Below, one piece after another: positions 1 to 9,717 of a stretch of DNA of 51,378 bases (its first letter is position 1; each line of letters opens with the position of its first letter). Under the pieces are notes generated by a model. The model saw only the letters and a list, made by a program, of their open reading frames with translations. It had not been told where the DNA came from and searched no databases. The DNA is from Planctomycetia bacterium (lineage in GTDB: Bacteria; Planctomycetota; UBA1135; GCA-002686595): the NCBI GenBank assembly GCA_005778045.1, contig SXKQ01000018.1, positions 1-51,378 of the forward strand, written 5' to 3'. The position numbers and the translations under genes are program-made.

Positions 1-2804
1 GCGATCGCCTCGACGTTCGCCGGCCACTGCGCCGCGGCGAGCGCGCGCACGGCGGGATCCGCGTGGGCGAGCAGCGGCTCGCGCAGGGGGGCGGAGAGCT
101 CCGGCGCGAGACGTCCGGTCGCAGCGAGGTGCACCAGCGCCTGCGCGCCCTGTGGCGTCGCCAGCAGCTCGCGTGCGGCGGCGAGTCGTTCGGCTGCCGT
201 CGCGTTCGCATCGAGCGCGCGCCCGCGCGCCGTGGCGAGCGCGCTGAGATCGGGCGCGATGTCGAGCCAGACCTCGAACTCGACGCTCGTGGTCGAGCCC
301 GGACGCCGCGGGCCGTTGTCGTCCGGCGAACAGCGAGCGACGAGTCGCTGCATGCCTTCAGGAATGCGGAACACGATCTCGCTCGCCGCATGCGTGCCGA
401 TACCGTCGCTGTAGGTCGCACCGTCGACGACGAGCGGTCCGCCCTCGCAGCTCTTGCCGACGTAGGTGGAGCCAAAGCCAGACGAGGCGCGCACCCATGG
501 CAGCGACGCAAGCGCGACTTCGCCTTGCGGTCCGACGAAACGGGGCTCGATCCAGTCGGCCCAGTCGTAGGAAATGCCGTCGCCTGCGGGTGTCACGGCG
601 AGCAGCACGTGGCGCGCGCCGGAGAGATCGACGTCGAGTTCGACGAGGCGGCTCTCGCGCAGCACGCCGCTCGACCACGCCCTGCGCGCGGCATCGCGCT
701 GCATGTCGCCGAGCTCGCGCGCGAGGCCGAAGCCGCGCCAGTCGTTGCTGTCGCGGTGGCGCACCCACCACGCGGCTCTGGGGCGCAGCTCGGCAGGGCC
801 CGCGAGCGCGAGCTGGAGCATCGAGTCCGCCGCGGCCCGCGACTTCGAGAAGGCGAGGCCGTCGAGCGCGCGCGAGCGGCGCGCCGCGCTGTTCGACCCG
901 AGCGCTTCGCGCCGCAGATCCTCGAGCGCCCCGTCGGGATGCAGGCGCCAGGCGAGCGCACTGCGACGCTCGGAGAGCTCGCCGTCCTTGCGCTCGGTAT
1001 CGAGCGCCGAGATCGCGGCGTAGAGCGCTTCCTCGCGGCCCTGTGCGCCGATGCCGATGGCCTCGACGAAGGTTCGATCGCTTTCGGGCCAAGGCTCGCA
1101 CAATGCCGCCAGCAACGGCACCGCGCGCTCGGCGTCGACATCGCGTAGCGCGAGCGCGAGCTCGCGCCGCGTCGCCTGCGAGCGGTCCTCGAGCACGAAC
1201 TTCGCGAGCTCGGTGACGTCGACATCCACGGCGCGCAGCGCGCGCAGGGCCGTGACGCGCAGGTTCTCGTCGGGATGGCCGAGGTACTCGCGCACGATGC
1301 CGCGCCCGTGTTCGCCGCGGCGAGCGAGCAGCCACAGGGCACGCGCCGCGAGGCGCGACTGGGGCGCCGAAGCGACCTGCTGCAGGCGCGGTAGCGCCGC
1401 GTCGCCGAACGCGTCGAGCATCTCGAAGGCTTGCCAGCGCACGTTCACGGCGGGGCTCAGCAGCGCGGCGAGGCAGGACTCGATGCGCTGGAATCCCAGG
1501 CGCGGGTTCACGCCGCGCGACGACTGGCTCGAGATGCGCAGGATGCGGCCGTAGCCCTGGGCGTCGGCCATGGCGTGGCCGCCGACGCCGGGATCGAACC
1601 AGTCGGCGACGTACACGGAGCCGTCGAGCCCGACGGCCACGTCGCTCGGGCGGAAGCGCTGGGCATCGGCGTCGCCGGCCTTCGGTCGCAGGAACGTGCC
1701 GTGCTCGAGCTCGATGCCCGCGCCACGCGGTCGCGGCTGGTGCGCGTACACCGCGCCCGCGCCGGCATCCGCATCGAGCACCCAGCCCTCGAACTGCGTG
1801 AGCTGGCTGCCCTCGTACACGACCAGTCCGGTCGGGCCGCCATGGCCGTGGACGCAGCCGCTCGTGGCCACGCCGGGATCCTCCGCATGCCAGTGCGCAA
1901 GGAGCGTGTCCTGTCCGGGGCGCTGGTCGGCACTCCACAGGCGCGAGCCGTCGGGCGAGAAAAAGCCGTGGTTGCCGCCCTCGAGGCACCACAGCGTGCG
2001 CGACGCGGGCGGCCCGTCGTCGTTGTCGGTCTGGAACACGTTGCCGAACGAATCGAGCGCGAGCTCGTAGTTGTTGCGGTAGTTGTGCGAGCGCACCTCG
2101 AGGCGCGAGCCATCGGGCTGCACACGCAGCGCGAGCCCGCCGGTCCACACGCGCCCGTCGTCCGACACGAGCCCCGGACGGTTGTCGACGATCGTGGGTC
2201 CGCCGTCGTTGTAGATCGAACCCGAGCGCAGCCAGCGTCCGAGCGCGTCCTGCACGCGGTGCGGGCCCGCGTTACCGGCGTTGAACCACCACGCGCCGTC
2301 TGGACCGCCGACGAAGGAGTGCAGGCCGTGGTCGTGGTCGAAGCCACCGAAGCCCGAGAGGAACGGCTCCTGCCGGTCCGCGACGTCGTCGCCGTCGTCG
2401 TCGTGGAAGATCCACGCGGTGGGCGAGCACGAGACGATCACGCGCGAGCCGAGGACGGCGATGCCGAGCGGTGCGACGAGGTCCTTCGACTGCGCGAACA
2501 CCTTCGAACTGTCGGCGATGCCGTCGCTGTCCGTGTCCGCGAGGATCACGATGCGATCGCCCGCCTCGTGCGCGAGGCCCGGATTGCGGCCATTCCACTT
2601 GCGATAGTTGACCGCCTCCGCGACCCACACGCGCCCGCGCGCGTCGACGTCGATCGCCGTCGGGTTGTAAAGCGCGGGCGAGCTCGCCCACAAGGTCACG
2701 CGCGCGCCCCGCGGGCCTTCGAAGCGCTCGGTGAGGTCGGACGTGGAGGCCGCGAGGAGGAACAGCGTGAGCATGGGAAGCGCCCGGTCATGGGCGCGCT
2801 CCAT
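1..2804 (-). CDS. PVC-type membrane-bound dehydrogenase with HEAT repeats and NPCBM domain (C-terminus cut off by window edge)
   Basis: The frame is open from position 2804 to the left edge, so the protein is at least 934 residues and its end is missing. The start reads MERAHDRALPMLTLFLLAAS, a weak signal peptide; an in-frame ATG at 2774 is an alternative. Residues about 20-430 form the beta-propeller typical of planctomycete 'putative membrane-bound dehydrogenases' (PQQ-sugar-dehydrogenase-like): NPTAIDVDARGRVWVAEAVN, DTDSDGIADSSKVF, GFDHDHGLHSFVGGPDG, then DPGVGGHAMADAQGYGRILR at the end of the propeller. Helical HEAT-like repeats follow (about 435-735). An NPCBM carbohydrate-binding module comes next (about 755-840, with YSDGIGTHAASEIVFRIPEG), and more HEAT-like helices run into the edge. 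No CxxCH heme motif is seen before the edge. It is probably a secreted or periplasmic sugar or alcohol oxidase; the substrate is unknown. It follows the patatin gene by 21 bp on the same strand. Confidence 0.85.
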   Translation of the reverse strand, partial: MERAHDRALPMLTLFLLAASTSDLTERFEGPRGARVTLWASSPALYNPTAIDVDARGRVWVAEAVNYRKWNGRNPGLAHEAGDRIVILADTDSDGIADSSKVFAQSKDLVAPLGIAVLGSRVIVSCSPTAWIFHDDDGDDVADRQEPFLSGFGGFDHDHGLHSFVGGPDGAWWFNAGNAGPHRVQDALGRWLRSGSIYNDGGPTIVDNRPGLVSDDGRVWTGGLALRVQPDGSRLEVRSHNYRNNYELALDSFGNVFQTDNDDGPPASRTLWCLEGGNHGFFSPDGSRLWSADQRPGQDTLLAHWHAEDPGVATSGCVHGHGGPTGLVVYEGSQLTQFEGWVLDADAGAGAVYAHQPRPRGAGIELEHGTFLRPKAGDADAQRFRPSDVAVGLDGSVYVADWFDPGVGGHAMADAQGYGRILRISSQSSRGVNPRLGFQRIESCLAALLSPAVNVRWQAFEMLDAFGDAALPRLQQVASAPQSRLAARALWLLARRGEHGRGIVREYLGHPDENLRVTALRALRAVDVDVTELAKFVLEDRSQATRRELALALRDVDAERAVPLLAALCEPWPESDRTFVEAIGIGAQGREEALYAAISALDTERKDGELSERRSALAWRLHPDGALEDLRREALGSNSAARRSRALDGLAFSKSRAAADSMLQLALAGPAELRPRAAWWVRHRDSNDWRGFGLARELGDMQRDAARRAWSSGVLRESRLVELDVDLSGARHVLLAVTPAGDGISYDWADWIEPRFVGPQGEVALASLPWVRASSGFGSTYVGKSCEGGPLVVDGATYSDGIGTHAASEIVFRIPEGMQRLVARCSPDDNGPRRPGSTTSVEFEVWLDIAPDLSALATARGRALDANATAAERLAAARELLATPQGAQALVHLAATGRLAPELSAPLREPLLAHADPAVRALAAAQWPANVEAI

Positions 2805-2825
2805 CTTGCCCGAGCCGGCCGCGCT

Positions 2826-3978
2826 TCACACGCGCCAGAAGCCCGTCGCTTGCAGCGCTCCCCGCTCCTCGCCCTCGAGGAAGGCCGCGATCTCGTCCAT
2901 GCGCCGCTCGGTGTCCTCCTCGCCCATGGCGACGAGCTCGCTCGTGTAGGGAGGCTCGAACAGCACCATCGAGAGCGACTCGGGCGTGCGCGTCTCCTTG
3001 GTACCCGTGCCGCGCATGAGGAATCGGTAGGGCTGGGGCAGGCGGGTCTCATGCTGGGCCGCGAGGGCGGCGATGTTGCGCGACGGGCGCAGGAGCAGGA
3101 GGCGCACAGGCCGCAGGCCGCGGCGGCGCTCCTCCGGCAGGGCCTCGAGCAACGCGTTCACGCGCTCGAGGTGCAGGGCGTCCTGATCGAGCATGTCGAG
3201 GAAGATCGCACCGAGCAGCAGGCCGATCACCTGCGTCGGCGGGGGATAGTCCGAGCGCGCCGGGAGCGGATCGCGCGACGAGCGCTCGTAGCGCGTGGAG
3301 ATCGCGAGGATGCGGTCGGCGCCGAGGTGCACCGCCGGTGAGAGCGGAGCTCGCAGGCCGATGCCACCGTCTCCATGCCACGCGCCGCCGAGCTTCACGG
3401 CCGGGAAGAACAGGGGCAGGGCCGAGCTCGCCATGATGTGCTCGACGTCGAGCTGCGTGCGGACACCGAAGCGGTGGGGGCGGGTCCAGCCACGCGCGTC
3501 GCGCGACTGCACGTGCGTGATCGAGTCGCCGCTGCCGTACTCGGTGGTTGTGATCGCGACGGCCTCGAGCCCGCGCGCGAAGTTGCGCGCCATCTTCCGC
3601 GCGCAGCGCCTCATGCAGCAGCTCGCGCAGCGGCTGGGTGTCGACCATCGCACGCGGCCGCGGCGCGAGGCTGCTCGAACCGCTCGAGAGCCGCAGCCCC
3701 CAGCGTGCAGCCGTCTTGAGCAAGGTCAGCGCGTCGCTGCACAGCACGCGCTCCGTCGTCAGTCCGCGCCAGAGCATCTCGAGCTCGGCGGCGCGCTCGC
3801 CGAAGGTCCCCTCGCGCGCTGCGAGGAACGCGGTGTTGATCGCACCGGCAGACACTCCGGCGAGGATCGGCAGGTGGAGCTCGGGAAAGCGCCGCGCGAT
3901 CGTGCGCAGCACGCCGGCTTGGTACGCGGCGCGAGCGCCGCCGCCGCCCATCACCAGCGCGAGCTTCGACTCGTTCAT
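2826..3978 (-). pseudogene. Patatin-like phospholipase, interrupted by one frameshift
   Basis: The start MNESKLALVMGGGGARAAYQ gives the glycine-rich oxyanion motif. AGVSAGAINTAF is the GxSxG nucleophile motif, and the second catalytic residue is the Asp of GDGGIG, near 3365. The N-terminal half (3978 to about 3600) and the C-terminal half (about 3595 to 2826) lie in different frames. The switch falls where LLHEALRAED in one frame should continue into ARNFARGLEAVAITTTEYG in the other. Both halves look fully conserved, so this is either one recent indel or a sequencing error. The intact protein would be about 384 residues, normal for bacterial patatins, which hydrolyse acyl ester bonds of phospholipids. 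The C-terminal region after the catalytic Asp is typical of the longer bacterial family members. It is divergent from the membrane protein at 4199. Confidence 0.85.
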
Positions 3979-4198
3979 GGCTCGACCTTCCACAGCGCAG
4001 GCGCCCGGCGGGCGCCCGTGCTGGTGCTGATCGAAGCCTGCGGGGGGTGCATCCTTGGCCTGTGTACCGTGCAGAGCATCGACGCTTGCCGGCCCCAAGC
4101 CCGAGGGGCGAGGCGGAGCGGGCCCCGACACTCTCGGGGCGCGGAAGGCATCGCCACGGTCTTTCGCAGGTTCTCCCGAACGCCTATAGCAGTCGACC

Positions 4199-5026
4199 AT
4201 GGATCTCTCTACTCCTCCGCTCGTCCTCGCGCTCGGGTTGCTGCTCGTGCCGGCCGTTCTCGCGGGGCTGGCCTGCCTGTGGGGAGCCCGCCGCGGCCAG
4301 CTCGGCGCCCTCGGGGTCGCGGTCGGCTACGCCGTAGGCCACGGCGCGAGCCTCGGCGGCTTGCCGGGGGTGCCGCCCGCGACTTCGAACGAGGCCCTGT
4401 TCTGGTGCGGAGCGCTCGGTGGCGCGTATGCGCTCGTCAGCTGCTTCGTGCGGCGCCTTGGGGCGCGGGCTGCCCTCGCGGCCCTCGGCGGGGCCCTCGC
4501 CGCGGCCCTGCTGCTACGGGCGCGCCTCTCGGACATGAGTGCCCCGGAACTGGCGCTGGAGCTGCTCGGAACTGCGCTGGCCGCGGGTCTGGGCACGCTC
4601 GCACTCGAGCGCGTCGCCGAGCGCGAGCGCGGGCCCGAAGCCGCCCTATTGGCGGCGGTCATGGCTATTGCGACCGCGGCCTGTGTCGGGCTCACGGGCT
4701 CGGTGATCTACGCGCAGTTCGCGGCGAGCCTCACGGCCGTGCTGGTGGCGGCCCTCGTCGCGGGCTGGCTCGCGCGCGGTGCGGACTACACGGGAGCGGT
4801 CGCGTCGCTGGCGGTCCTGCAGGTCGCGTCCCTCGCGCTCGCCGCGAGCCATTTCTCGAGCCTGCCGCCCGTGGCGCGTTGGGCGCTGACCTTCGCACCG
4901 GCCTGCACGCTCGCCGCGACCCGAGGGGGAGCGCTGGGCCGCTGGGTTGCCCTCGTCGCGGCGCTCGGGTTTGCGCTGGCGCTGGCCTGGAAGCAGCACG
5001 CCGCGAGCGCCAGCTCCGCCTACTAG
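4199..5026 (+). CDS. Polytopic membrane protein of unknown function
   Basis: This 275-residue protein is rich in Ala, Leu and Gly, with about eight hydrophobic segments spread over its length (for example residues 8-27, 33-50, 65-85, 88-103, 118-136, 148-163 and 170-192, and another near the C-terminus). The N-terminus MDLSTPPLVLALGLLLVPAV looks like an uncleaved first membrane helix. I recognise no family motif. The gene stands alone, divergent from the patatin gene and about 300 bp before the decayed GAF-GGDEF gene. It reads through without interruption and its codon use matches neighbouring genes, so I judge it a real gene. Confidence 0.75.
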   Translation: MDLSTPPLVLALGLLLVPAVLAGLACLWGARRGQLGALGVAVGYAVGHGASLGGLPGVPPATSNEALFWCGALGGAYALVSCFVRRLGARAALAALGGALAAALLLRARLSDMSAPELALELLGTALAAGLGTLALERVAERERGPEAALLAAVMAIATAACVGLTGSVIYAQFAASLTAVLVAALVAGWLARGADYTGAVASLAVLQVASLALAASHFSSLPPVARWALTFAPACTLAATRGGALGRWVALVAALGFALALAWKQHAASASSAY

Positions 5027-5322
5027 TAGCGCCCGTGGCGCAGTCCGCGGTCGCAGCGGCAAGCGTCACCGTTTCGTCATCCCGCGTTTTGTAAGTAGCA
5101 CTCATGTTGCCCGCCTTCGTCAAGCGCCAACGGCGCACCGGGGCCCGCGGTGTGACCTCGAGTGCATTTCCTGACGGCCAGTCAGCTTTTGCCGGCGTCA
5201 TGCGCGCGCGCCCCTGCCCATGATCAAGTGGGCTGGTTCACTCAGGCTGCCCGCTTCTTCGTCCGCGATCCGAAGCCTCGGAATTCGCCTTCTTACCCCC
5301 CCTCCGAAGGAGCCGAGGTCAT
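5027..5322 (+). other. Intergenic, 296 bp, no gene recognised
   Basis: It lies between the membrane protein and the GAF-GGDEF pseudogene. It has lower coding bias than its surroundings and a C7 run at 5296-5302, just before the likely GTG start at 5323. I see no RNA gene and no strong hairpin. It presumably holds the promoter of the downstream gene. Confidence 0.4.
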
Positions 5323-6937
5323 GTGGTGGGGACGGACTCGCGAGGGGCGATCAGGGAGCGCAAGAACGGTACGGGCGGGGCTGGGGCCCCCGGCGCCTAC
5401 GACCGCGCGTCTGAGCGAAGCGCGCCGCTCGCATCCTACTTCGTCACCGACTTCGAGCCGGATCCCGGACTCGACAGCATCGCGCGCATCGCCGGGCTCA
5501 TGTTCGATGCGCCGCTCGGGTTCCTCGCCCTCGTCGACGACGGCCATGTGCGCTTCGTGGCGCGGCACGGGATGGAGCGTCTGGAAGCGGCGCGGGAGTC
5601 CTGCCCGTGCGATCACGTGGTTCGCGAAGGGGCCGAGCTGGTCATCGAGGACGCGTCCCTTGATTTGCGCTTCTCTGCCGCCGAGGTCGTGCGGCTCGAG
5701 CCGCGGGTGCGGTTCGCGGCGGTGGTGTCGCTGCATGCTCCGGGCTCGATCCGGCGGGCATGGTGGTCGGGACGCTGTACGTCATCGACACGTGGCCGCG
5801 GCGGGCATCGCGCTCGCAAATGGAGCAGCTGCGCAACCATGCGGCCGTGGCGCTGCAGCAGCTCGTCGCCAACCGGCAGGAGCTCGGCCGGCGTCGCGCG
5901 GAGTTCGAGTTCCAGATGCACATGCGCCACTTCGAGAACTCGGTCGATCTCAACTGCATCACGCACCGGGCCGGGAAGCTGCCGGACATCCACGGTCGCT
6001 GGGTCGAGATCCTCGGTTGGGACTTCGATGCCCTGCGAGGGCGGAGCTCCGCGGAGTCGATCCATGGCGATGATTGCGAGCGAACCGCCGCAGCGATCGC
6101 TCGCCTGAACGACGGCCACAGCTTCGAGGGGCTGCGGATTCGCCATCGTCACGTGAACGGTTCGCACGTCTGGCTCGAGTGGACCGCGCTTGCGCCGCTG
6201 CTCCGCGAGACCGAGCTGTGCGCCCCGCTGCTCGCGAACGCATGCGAGGTCACGCTGCTCACGGTCAAGCTGACGCAAGCAGACGCCGCGTGCTCGCTGG
6301 CGGAGTTCGAGGCCCTGAACCCGCAATTCGGCGTGCTGGCGCAGGCCATGTCGGGCACGCTCTCGAACATCGCGCCGCGCGACACGTTCGAGCGTCTGGC
6401 CCTCACCGACGAACTCACGGAGTTCCCGAATCGGTGCGGGTTCGTGCGCGAAGTGTCGCGCGAGTTCGCGCGCAGCCGGTGCAACGGACCGCCGTTCGCG
6501 CTCTCTCTGCTCGACCTCGACCCGTCTACGTCGGTCGACGATCCGTTGGGACACAACGTGGGCGACGAGCTCCTGCGGCGCGTGGCGCTGCTGATGCATG
6601 TTCACCTGCGCGATGCAGACCTGCGCGCCCGGGTGGTGGTGGGGGCGAAGTCTCGACCTTTTTCCTCGAAATATTGCCTGAAACGGCAGAGTGGCGCATG
6701 CGGTCACTGCTGAACTCGGTGCGCGCCGGATGTTGTGTCGGGGATCGTGCCGCGAGTGCGTCGATCGGTGTCGCCCACGCAGCCGACGTGGGCGCGGACA
6801 CGAGCTTCGAATCGCTGTATCCCCTTCTCGCCGGGAAGCTCTACGACGCCAAGCACTCGGGACGCGACCGGATGGTCCGCCAGCGGGGACAGGCGCTGCC
6901 GCCCAAACTGGACAGCGCTTCCGAGCCCAGTGCCTGA
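5323..6937 (+). pseudogene. GAF-PAS-GGDEF sensor protein broken by two frameshifts
   Basis: The gene begins at a GTG (5323) and passes through three frames. The first frame holds a GAF domain (DSIARIAGLMFDAPLGFLAL, FVARHGMERLEAARE). Near 5745-5760 it should switch to the second frame at DPAGMVVGTLYVID. That frame finishes the GAF domain, carries a PAS domain (WVEILGWDFDALRGRSS, RIRHRHVNGSHVWLEWTALA) and starts the GGDEF domain (LTDELTEFPNRCGF, LLDLDPSTSVDDPLGHNVGD). In a GT/G-rich stretch around 6631-6645 the homology moves to the third frame (STFFLEILPETAEWRMRSLL, ending at 6937). The signature loop at the second shift reads about GGGEV instead of GG(D/E)EF, so diguanylate cyclase activity is lost as sequenced. 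The protein would be a stand-alone sensor of about 535 residues. Confidence 0.8.
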
Positions 6938-6958
6938 ATACACCTTCGCCTCCCTCCG

Positions 6959-8909
6959 ATGTCGGTTAGCAAGAGCTACTCGACGAACATGAGCAGTCTG
7001 CGAGAGCAATCGCCAGAGCAGGCTGCGGCCGCTATGGAGCTCGTCGAGCTCTGCAGCGAGCTCATGGCCATGATCGACGTCGACGCTCGTGCGCACTTCG
7101 TGAACAACGCCTGAGCCTGCGCGCTCGGAACTACGAAGGTGGCCTGCGACGGCCAGCCCTTCCTCGATCTCGTTCGCGACGAGTCGCGCGCCGCAGCCGC
7201 AGCCGCGCTCGACTCCGTGCTCCACGGGCAGGCGGCGCGCCGGCTCGAGCTGGCGATGCTCGGCCCGTCCGAGTCGCGAGTCGTGCTCGAGGGCGACCTC
7301 TCGCCGCGTTCGCAGCCCGACGGCGGCATCTGCGCGCTCGCGTTTCTGCACGATGCGACCCTGCAGCATGCCGCCGAGGCCGACCGCACGTGGAAGACCG
7401 CCTTCCTCGACCAGATCGTCGAGGGAGCGCCCGAGGCGATCATGTTCCTCGCCACCGACGGCCGCATGCAGCGCATCAATTCGGAGTTCACGCGCCTCTT
7501 CGGCTACACGCCCGAGGAGGCGGTCGGACGTCACATCGACACGCTCGTGTTGCCGTCGGACTTGCGCGTGCAAGGCGCCGATCTGTGCGTGCGCGCCGGT
7601 ACGTCCGAGGTGATCAACATCGACACGGTGCGGCAGCACAAGGACGGCTCGCTGGCCGAGGTGTCGCTGCTCGCCACGCCCATCCGCATGCGAGGCGGGC
7701 AGGTGTCGATCCTCGGCATCTACCGCGACATCAAGGAGCGTCGCAGGCTGCAGCGGCCGCTCGCTGTCGCCCAGAGCCTCGAGACCGTGGGTCGTCTCTC
7801 GGGCGGCATCTCCCACGACTTCAACATCCTGCTCACGGTGATCAACGCCACGGCAGACCTGCTCGTGGCGGACCTGCCCGAAGGCAGCTCTCAGCGGCGC
7901 TCGGCGCAGGACATCGCGCAGGACATCGCGCAGGCCGGCTCGCGCGCCGCGGCGCTGACGGCGCAGCTGCGCGCCTTCAGTCGGCGGCAGGTGCTCCAGC
8001 CCTTCGCGCGCGAGCTCAACACGATCGTGCTCGACGTGGTGCACATGCTCGAGCGCGTGATCGGAGAGCACATCTGCGTGCAGCTCGATCTCGCCCCGGT
8101 GCCCGGCGCCGTGCTCGGCGATACGTCGGAAATCCAGCAAGTCATCATGAACCTCGCTCTCAACGCGCGCGACGCCATGCGTAGTGGTGGACGGCTTGCG
8201 ATCAGGACGCAGGCGGAGCGCGTCGAGGGGGAGCGTGCGTCGGTCCTGCACCTGCCCGAGGGCGACTACGTCGAGCTGCGCGTCGAGGACAACGGATGTG
8301 GCATGGGCGCGGCCACCCTCGACCGCATTTTCGAGCCCTTCTTCTGGACCAAGACTGCCGAAGGCAACGGCACCGGACTCGGTCTCGCGACGGTCTACGC
8401 CATCGTCCAGCGCTCCCGTGGCGCGGTCCGGGTCGAGAGCGAGTTCGGCGCAGGCTCGCGTTTTTTTCGTCTACCTGCCGGTGTGGAGCGCGCCGGCCCG
8501 CGGCGCGGAGCCCGATCTTCGCCCTGTTCCTCGCTCGGTCACGACCGAGACGGTGCTGGTCGTCGAGGACGATGCCTCCATTCGCCTGACCGCAGAATGC
8601 GCGCTCGGCAACGCTGGCTACCGTGCGCTCGTCGCGTCAACTCCCCAAGCCGCGCTCGAGCTCATTGCGCAGCGAGCGGCGGACATCTCGCTTGTGTTCA
8701 CCGCTGTCGTGATGCCCGGCATGACCGGTCCCGAACTGGTGCGGCGCATCCGCGAGCTGCAGCCGCACGCGCGCGTGCGGTTCACGTTCGGATACGCCGA
8801 CTCCCGGCATGTCGTCGCGAGCGGACTGCCCGAGAATGCCCTCTTCCTGCCCAAGCCCTGCACGTTCGCGGAGCTCTCCCAGAAGGTGCGGGAGGCCCTC
8901 GAGGCCTGA
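6959..8909 (+). pseudogene. PAS-PAS-histidine kinase-receiver hybrid sensor, decayed
   Basis: The start MSVSKSYSTNMSSLREQSPE at 6959 leads into a PAS domain that is stopped by an in-frame TGA at 7112-7114. Reading through it the PAS continues (ACALGTTKVACDGQPFLDLV), and family pattern suggests the codon was TGG. A second PAS (EGAPEAIMFLATDGRMQRIN) follows, then a kinase core with all the boxes: LSGGISHDFNILLTVI (phospho-His), NLALNARDAM (N), VEDNGCGM (G1), IFEPFFWTK (F) and GTGLGLATVY (G2). At a T7 run (about 8461-8467) the homology moves by one frame into a receiver domain (TVLVVEDDASIRLTAECALG) ending at 8909. The receiver reads FTAVVMPGMTG, where the phospho-acceptor Asp should be the first Ala (codon GCT). 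Three independent lesions argue for a pseudogene rather than sequencing error. Confidence 0.85.
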
Positions 8910-9024
8910 CGGCGGCTCTTCCGCCGGGGCCGGCGCGGAGTCCGGAATTGGGCGCCCGCTCTCGGCTGTTGCTTGGCTCCATGGACTTGGGGGGGGGAGA
9001 GTTGTCCTCCCCGAGCGCGAACCT

Positions 9025-9290
9025 GTGAGCAGGCGCATTTTTCGCAAGGACGGCGTCGAGACGCGCCGCGGAGACGTGGGCCGCGAGCCTGCCCGCATCT
9101 GGGCGCTGGCCGTGGAGGCGCTCGAGACGCCGCTGTGCATCCTCCACTTGGAGGGCACGCTCATCGCTCACAATCGCGCCTGGCGCGAATGGCACCCGAA
9201 GTCGGGTGGCTCGCCAGGATTCGTACACGAGGGTTCGAACTATGTCGACGCGTATGAGCGCATGGGGGCACGCCCGACTGCGGGGAGCAC
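9025..9290 (+). pseudogene. PAS-domain fragment of a lost sensor gene
   Basis: From a GTG at 9025 one frame reads RIWALAVEALETPLCILHLE, then GTLIAHNRAWREWHPKSGGS and GFVHEGSNYVDAYERMGA. This is the N-terminal half of a PAS domain in which VNRAWREF and GSNYLDVC-like motifs are usual. After about 9290 the homology stops and no kinase, GGDEF or other output domain follows. A G9 run (8989-8997) lies just upstream. It is probably the remnant of a third signalling gene in the same decaying cluster. Confidence 0.5.
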
Positions 9291-9717
9291 CGAGAATGCG
9301 ACCGGCGGTCCTCGCCGCCCTCGGCAAGGCCCCGCGATCGCTGTGACTCCTTGCAGTGGCCTGACTGGGGTCCGCCGCGCTGCTGCTCGCCGTCGCAGCA
9401 TGTCTCCTCGCGGTTTGCCGCTCACCCCGAAGTCCGACAACTGGTTCAGGATCTCACGGCGTCCTCTCGTGGCGCTCTTCGTGGGCGCCAGTGCCTGTGC
9501 CGCCTCGTTCGGAGCGCGAGACCGAAGCGCCGCCGTGGCGGTCCGCAGTGCAGATGAGCGCGCGAGCCCGCAGGGCTTGCGGCTCGTCCCGCTCGTGCAG
9601 GCCGAGGCATGGCACGTGCTGACCATGACCAGCCTCCATCGGGGCCCTCTTCCCGCTGCCGCTGCTCGGCGCCGCGGTCGGGTCGCTGGCGCCCCGGCTC
9701 GACTGAGCACGGTGCGC
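9291..9717 (+). other. Degraded or noncoding stretch, 427 bp
   Basis: No convincing gene. The last 70 bp on the + strand read IGALFPLPLLGAAVGSLAPR before a stop, which looks like the C-terminal membrane helix of a lost protein, but nothing upstream joins it in frame. The stretch probably contains further debris of the sensor-gene cluster. Confidence 0.35.

Noticed and set aside
358..2148. 596-residue open frame, minus strand, in the dehydrogenase region
   Set aside because: Very Arg/Ala-rich shadow in another frame. The real gene is the frame without stop running off the left edge, which has clear propeller, HEAT and NPCBM motifs.
5162..6073. 303-residue + strand open frame over the start of the GAF gene
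   Set aside because: Different frame from the GAF homology, rich in Arg/Ser/Pro; shadow.
7112..7114. UGA read as tryptophan (recoding) in the histidine kinase
   Set aside because: Other genes in the window end at TGA with clean domain ends, and the same kinase gene has a frameshift too, so loss of function is simpler.
9200..9250. GGTTCGAA box suggesting a tRNA T-loop
   Set aside because: It lies inside the PAS fragment (coding GSN), and no cloverleaf can be drawn around it.
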